Shown piece by piece: positions 7,104 through 8,736 of a DNA stretch of 8,736 nucleotides. The notes beneath the pieces were generated by a model. That model was not told the DNA's origin, searched no databases, and was given only the letters and a program-made list of their open reading frames with translations. A program made the position numbers and the translations under genes. Each line of letters opens with the position of its first letter. Position 1 is the first letter of the stretch. Origin of the DNA: an uncultured Clostridia bacterium. GTDB lineage: Bacteria > Bacillota > Clostridia > Oscillospirales > Acutalibacteraceae. The stretch is taken from assembly GCA_946497265.1 (NCBI GenBank), contig CAMMKL010000081.1:1-8736 (forward strand), in the 5' to 3' direction.

Positions 7104-7118
7104 AAAAATGATTTAGAT

Positions 7119-7147
7119 TTAGGATGTGGTAGTGTTTTTTATCCTAA
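7119..7147 (+). promoter_or_regulatory. Inverted repeat in the XRE leader
   Basis: TTAGGAT (7119-7125) and ATCCTAA (7141-7147) are perfect 7-bp inverted arms 15 bases apart, starting about ten bases after the expected transcription start. As DNA it could be an operator for the XRE protein itself (negative feedback); as RNA it could form a weak hairpin followed by a T-rich stretch. It is not a convincing terminator because the stem has only three G-C pairs. Confidence 0.4.
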
Positions 7148-7203
7148 TTTATTTGTTTAGGGGAAACCGGCTCGGATTCTTTGAAGTTTTTTGAACGTAT
7201 TTT

Positions 7204-7232
7204 TTGAAAAAAGATTCATAAAACATTATTGT
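7204..7232 (+). promoter_or_regulatory. Weak alternative promoter nearer the XRE gene
   Basis: TTGAAA (7204-7209) and TATTGT (7227-7232) are separated by 17 bases. The -10 matches the consensus at only four positions, and in DNA this rich in A and T such pairs are common. If used, the leader would be about 48 bases, a more ordinary length. The -35 overlaps an odd palindrome of six Ts, G, six As (7200-7212). Confidence 0.25.
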
Positions 7233-7285
7233 AATCACATTGCCAGTCATCTAATTTTATCATATTGTATGGGAGTGGAACAAGC

Positions 7286-7534
7286 ATGAGATTACGTAAG
7301 CAAGCACTTGGTAATCGCAACTTGGTAGGCGCCCGGGTAGAAATGGCGCGAAAAAGACAGGGGATGAAGCAGAAAGAGCTACTCGCTCAGCTTCAGGTAA
7401 ACGGCGTGGATATGAACGCCTCCGGTTTATCAAAACTGGAAGGGCAGATCCGTTACGTTACCGACATTGAGCTGGTCGCTCTGGCCGATATCCTGGAGGT
7501 TTCCGTCGATTGGCTGCTCGGACGCGAAGACTGA
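7286..7534 (+). CDS. Small XRE-family HTH transcriptional regulator
   Basis: The 82-residue protein is almost wholly one Cro/C1-type helix-turn-helix domain, about residues 13-78. NLVGARVEMARKRQGMKQ (12-29) gives the first helix, KELLAQLQ the second, and MNASGLSKLEGQIR the recognition helix with the usual S-x-LSKLE-like pattern; it closes with VSVDWLLGRED. No effector or dimerisation domain follows. The ATG at 7286 is chosen because GGGAGTGG lies about ten bases before it; an in-frame TTG at 7265 would add seven residues without a ribosome binding site. The gene is transcribed away from the pncA operon and ends in a strong terminator, so it is a single-gene unit. It might control itself or the divergent NAD salvage genes; neither is shown. 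No toxin gene is adjacent, so an antitoxin role is unlikely. Confidence 0.88.
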   Translation: MRLRKQALGNRNLVGARVEMARKRQGMKQKELLAQLQVNGVDMNASGLSKLEGQIRYVTDIELVALADILEVSVDWLLGRED

Positions 7535-7536
7535 GG

Positions 7537-7570
7537 AAAAAGCATCCCCGAAGCGGGGGTGCTTTTTTCT
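7537..7570 (+). terminator. Strong intrinsic terminator after the XRE gene
   Basis: A 14-bp stem (7537-7550 with 7554-7567) has a GC-rich top, one G-U wobble and a tight AAG loop. The A run at the base pairs with a T run that continues for one more T and then CTT. It starts two bases after the TGA of the XRE gene. The mirrored A run means it could also stop minus-strand transcripts, though none is expected here. Confidence 0.92.
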
Positions 7571-7579
7571 TATTCTCAA

Positions 7580-7609
7580 TTGACAACTTCCATCTTATTC
7601 CGGTACAAT
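7580..7609 (+). promoter_or_regulatory. SigA-type promoter of the ytvI-like gene
   Basis: A perfect TTGACA (7580-7585) is followed after 18 bases by TACAAT (7604-7609, five of six). It starts ten bases beyond the terminator of the XRE gene, so the membrane-protein gene forms a separate transcription unit. Transcription should start near 7616, leaving a leader of about 134 bases. A housekeeping-type promoter suggests expression is not restricted to sporulation. Confidence 0.8.
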
Positions 7610-7643
7610 CAAATTGGATCTTGCGCTGTATTTGGAAAGGTAC

Positions 7644-7729
7644 GTGCGGGCAACTAACGTATACCATACCCGCGCAGTTCTAAGTTATGAATATGCGCAG
7701 GGTGGCGCTCCAATGGAATCCCACCTTGC
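7644..7729 (+). promoter_or_regulatory. Two-hairpin leader of the ytvI-like gene
   Basis: Two inverted repeats follow one another in the untranslated leader. The first pairs GTGCGGG (7644-7650) with CCCGCGC (7669-7675), seven pairs with one G-U around an 18-base loop. The second pairs GCAGGGTGG (7697-7705) with CCACCTTGC (7721-7729), nine pairs with one G-U; its loop can form a small TCCA/TGGA stem. The second ends five bases before the GGAGG ribosome binding site (7735-7739). I do not recognise a known riboswitch class, and there is no U tract after either hairpin, so attenuation by termination is unlikely; control of translation or mRNA stability is possible. Confidence 0.4.
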
Positions 7730-7749
7730 ATTGCGGAGGCTTTGGATTA

Positions 7750-8736
7750 ATGATTGACCGAAATAAAATAAGGCAATACACCCCTACGCTGCTGTTCCTG
7801 GTGGGCTATACCGCCCTTTTTGGGCTTGTGTGCCTTACATTTCAATATACATTCCCCTTCTTAATGGGTTTTTTGTTGGCGTTATTGCTCCAGCCGTTCA
7901 TGCGTTTATTAAATGGGCGGCTGCATTTTAAAAAAAGCCTTGCTTCTTTGTGTGCTACCCTGCTGCTTTACCTACTGCTTTTTGGTCTGCTGTTTTGGGC
8001 CGGGGCGGCGCTTGTCAATGAAATAAGCGAATTGCTTCAAAAACTTTCTTCGATGGATTTCGGCCCGCTGCGAAACGCCGTGGAAGACGCTTTGTCCAGG
8101 CTCCGTAGTTTTATCGGTGAGATTGACGCCGATTTTATCAGCCAGAATAAGGATCAAATCCTTTCCATTGCCTCGGCCGGCGTTTCCGTTGTGGCCGCCG
8201 TTCTTTCCTGGGCAGTTAAATTTCTCACTTCTATCCCTGCTATTTTCACCATGTTTTTGGTCATGATCTTTTCTACCTACTTTTTTGCAAAGGATATGCC
8301 GCGCATCAAGCGATGCCTCATGTCCCCATTCACGGACGAAACAGCGCTGCAGCTGGGTTCCGCCGCCAAGCACGGCGTTTCCATGCTGGGCAAATATGTC
8401 TCTTCCTATCTGGTAGTCTATTTCATTACCTTCTTGGAATCCTTGCTTGTTTTTTTCTTGCTGGGCGTGCCTTATCCCGTCGTGCTCAGCATCATAACCG
8501 GAATCGCCGATATCATCCCCATCCTGGGCCCCGGCACAGTTTATCTTCCATTGGCCGCCTATATGCTTTTTCAGGGGAACTATGTTACAGCGGTGGCTCT
8601 GGTGATCGCCTGGCTCGCCATTACCCTCATTCGGGAGATCATAGAGCCCAAAATTGTTTCGTCCTCCATGGAGGTCCATCCACTTTGCATGCTGGCGGCC
8701 CTGTTCTTTGCCTTGGTTTCGGGGAACTTTCTTGTC
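7750..8736 (+). CDS. ytvI: AI-2E family / sporulation protein YtvI-like permease (3' end beyond window)
   Basis: The frame is open from the ATG at 7750 to the right edge, 329 residues, with perhaps 20-40 more expected. It is an integral membrane protein of the AI-2E transporter (PerM/UPF0118) family. Hydrophobic segments lie at about 13-31, 34-52, 64-88, 140-180 (two), 218-238, 243-270, 278-297 and 308-328, with a long amphipathic stretch at about 90-135, as usual for the family. Family motifs are IADIIPILGPG (252-262) and REIIEPKIV (295-303). The closest named type I recall is the clostridial/bacillar sporulation membrane protein YtvI; the substrate is unknown, and family members have been linked to autoinducer-2 export or cation antiport. 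GGAGG lies ten bases before the ATG. An in-frame ATG at 7687 would add 21 residues, but it has no ribosome binding site and lies in the leader hairpins. Confidence 0.85.
   Translation, partial: MIDRNKIRQYTPTLLFLVGYTALFGLVCLTFQYTFPFLMGFLLALLLQPFMRLLNGRLHFKKSLASLCATLLLYLLLFGLLFWAGAALVNEISELLQKLSSMDFGPLRNAVEDALSRLRSFIGEIDADFISQNKDQILSIASAGVSVVAAVLSWAVKFLTSIPAIFTMFLVMIFSTYFFAKDMPRIKRCLMSPFTDETALQLGSAAKHGVSMLGKYVSSYLVVYFITFLESLLVFFLLGVPYPVVLSIITGIADIIPILGPGTVYLPLAAYMLFQGNYVTAVALVIAWLAITLIREIIEPKIVSSSMEVHPLCMLAALFFALVSGNFLV

Noticed and set aside
7286..7534. XRE protein as an antitoxin of a toxin-antitoxin pair
   Set aside because: The gene is closed at once by a strong terminator and the next gene is a membrane permease with its own promoter; no small toxin gene lies on either side.
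7644..7729. tRNA or known riboswitch in the ytvI leader
   Set aside because: The two stems do not fit a cloverleaf and there is no T-loop GTTCGANTC. I could not match them to the consensus of any riboswitch I know, so only a generic structured leader is claimed.
7972..8679. 235-residue open frame on the minus strand
   Set aside because: It lies entirely opposite the ytvI-like gene, whose protein shows clear family motifs. Its composition (rich in G, H, N, D, Q) is typical of the antisense of a hydrophobic membrane protein.

Overview
The window looks like an ordinary chromosomal stretch of a low-to-mid GC Firmicute, most likely a clostridium of the Oscillospiraceae/Ruminococcaceae type. This rests on the look of the proteins (clostridial-type DegV, a YtvI-like permease, a small XRE regulator), on SigA-like promoters with extended -10 elements, and on GGAGG-type ribosome binding sites. 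No species can be named from the sequence alone. I see no rRNA, tRNA, CRISPR array, insertion sequence, prophage gene or recognised riboswitch.

Layout. Everything left of about 7.0 kb is transcribed leftwards (minus strand). From right to left there are two blocks. The first is pncA-like nicotinamidase > pncB nicotinate phosphoribosyltransferase > degV, driven by a strong promoter at 6983-7011. The second is glgB (glycogen branching enzyme) > a hypoxanthine-DNA glycosylase of uracil-DNA-glycosylase family 6 > glyA (serine hydroxymethyltransferase, cut by the left window edge). glgB and glyA each have a recognisable promoter of their own. To the right, transcription turns rightwards: a small XRE-family regulator (7286-7534) closed by a strong terminator, then a YtvI/AI-2E-family membrane protein (from 7750, cut by the right edge) with its own promoter and a structured-looking leader.

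How the genes fit together. PncA deamidates nicotinamide to nicotinate and PncB converts nicotinate to nicotinate mononucleotide, so the first two genes form a complete nicotinamide-to-NaMN salvage step. Their reading frames overlap by 4 bases. The DegV-family gene follows 20 bases later; its link to NAD salvage is unexplained. glgB stands without the other glycogen genes in this window, and the glycosylase gene follows it at 37 bases with a clear ribosome binding site.

Nothing here is clearly a new biological system. The parts most worth a second look are: the divergent control region between pncA and the XRE gene (about 385 bases, two strong promoters, inverted repeats and an unusually long XRE leader); the two-hairpin leader of the ytvI-like gene; the degV-linked NAD salvage operon; and a 275-base AT-rich gap (3571-3845) that may hold the decayed remains of a small gene.
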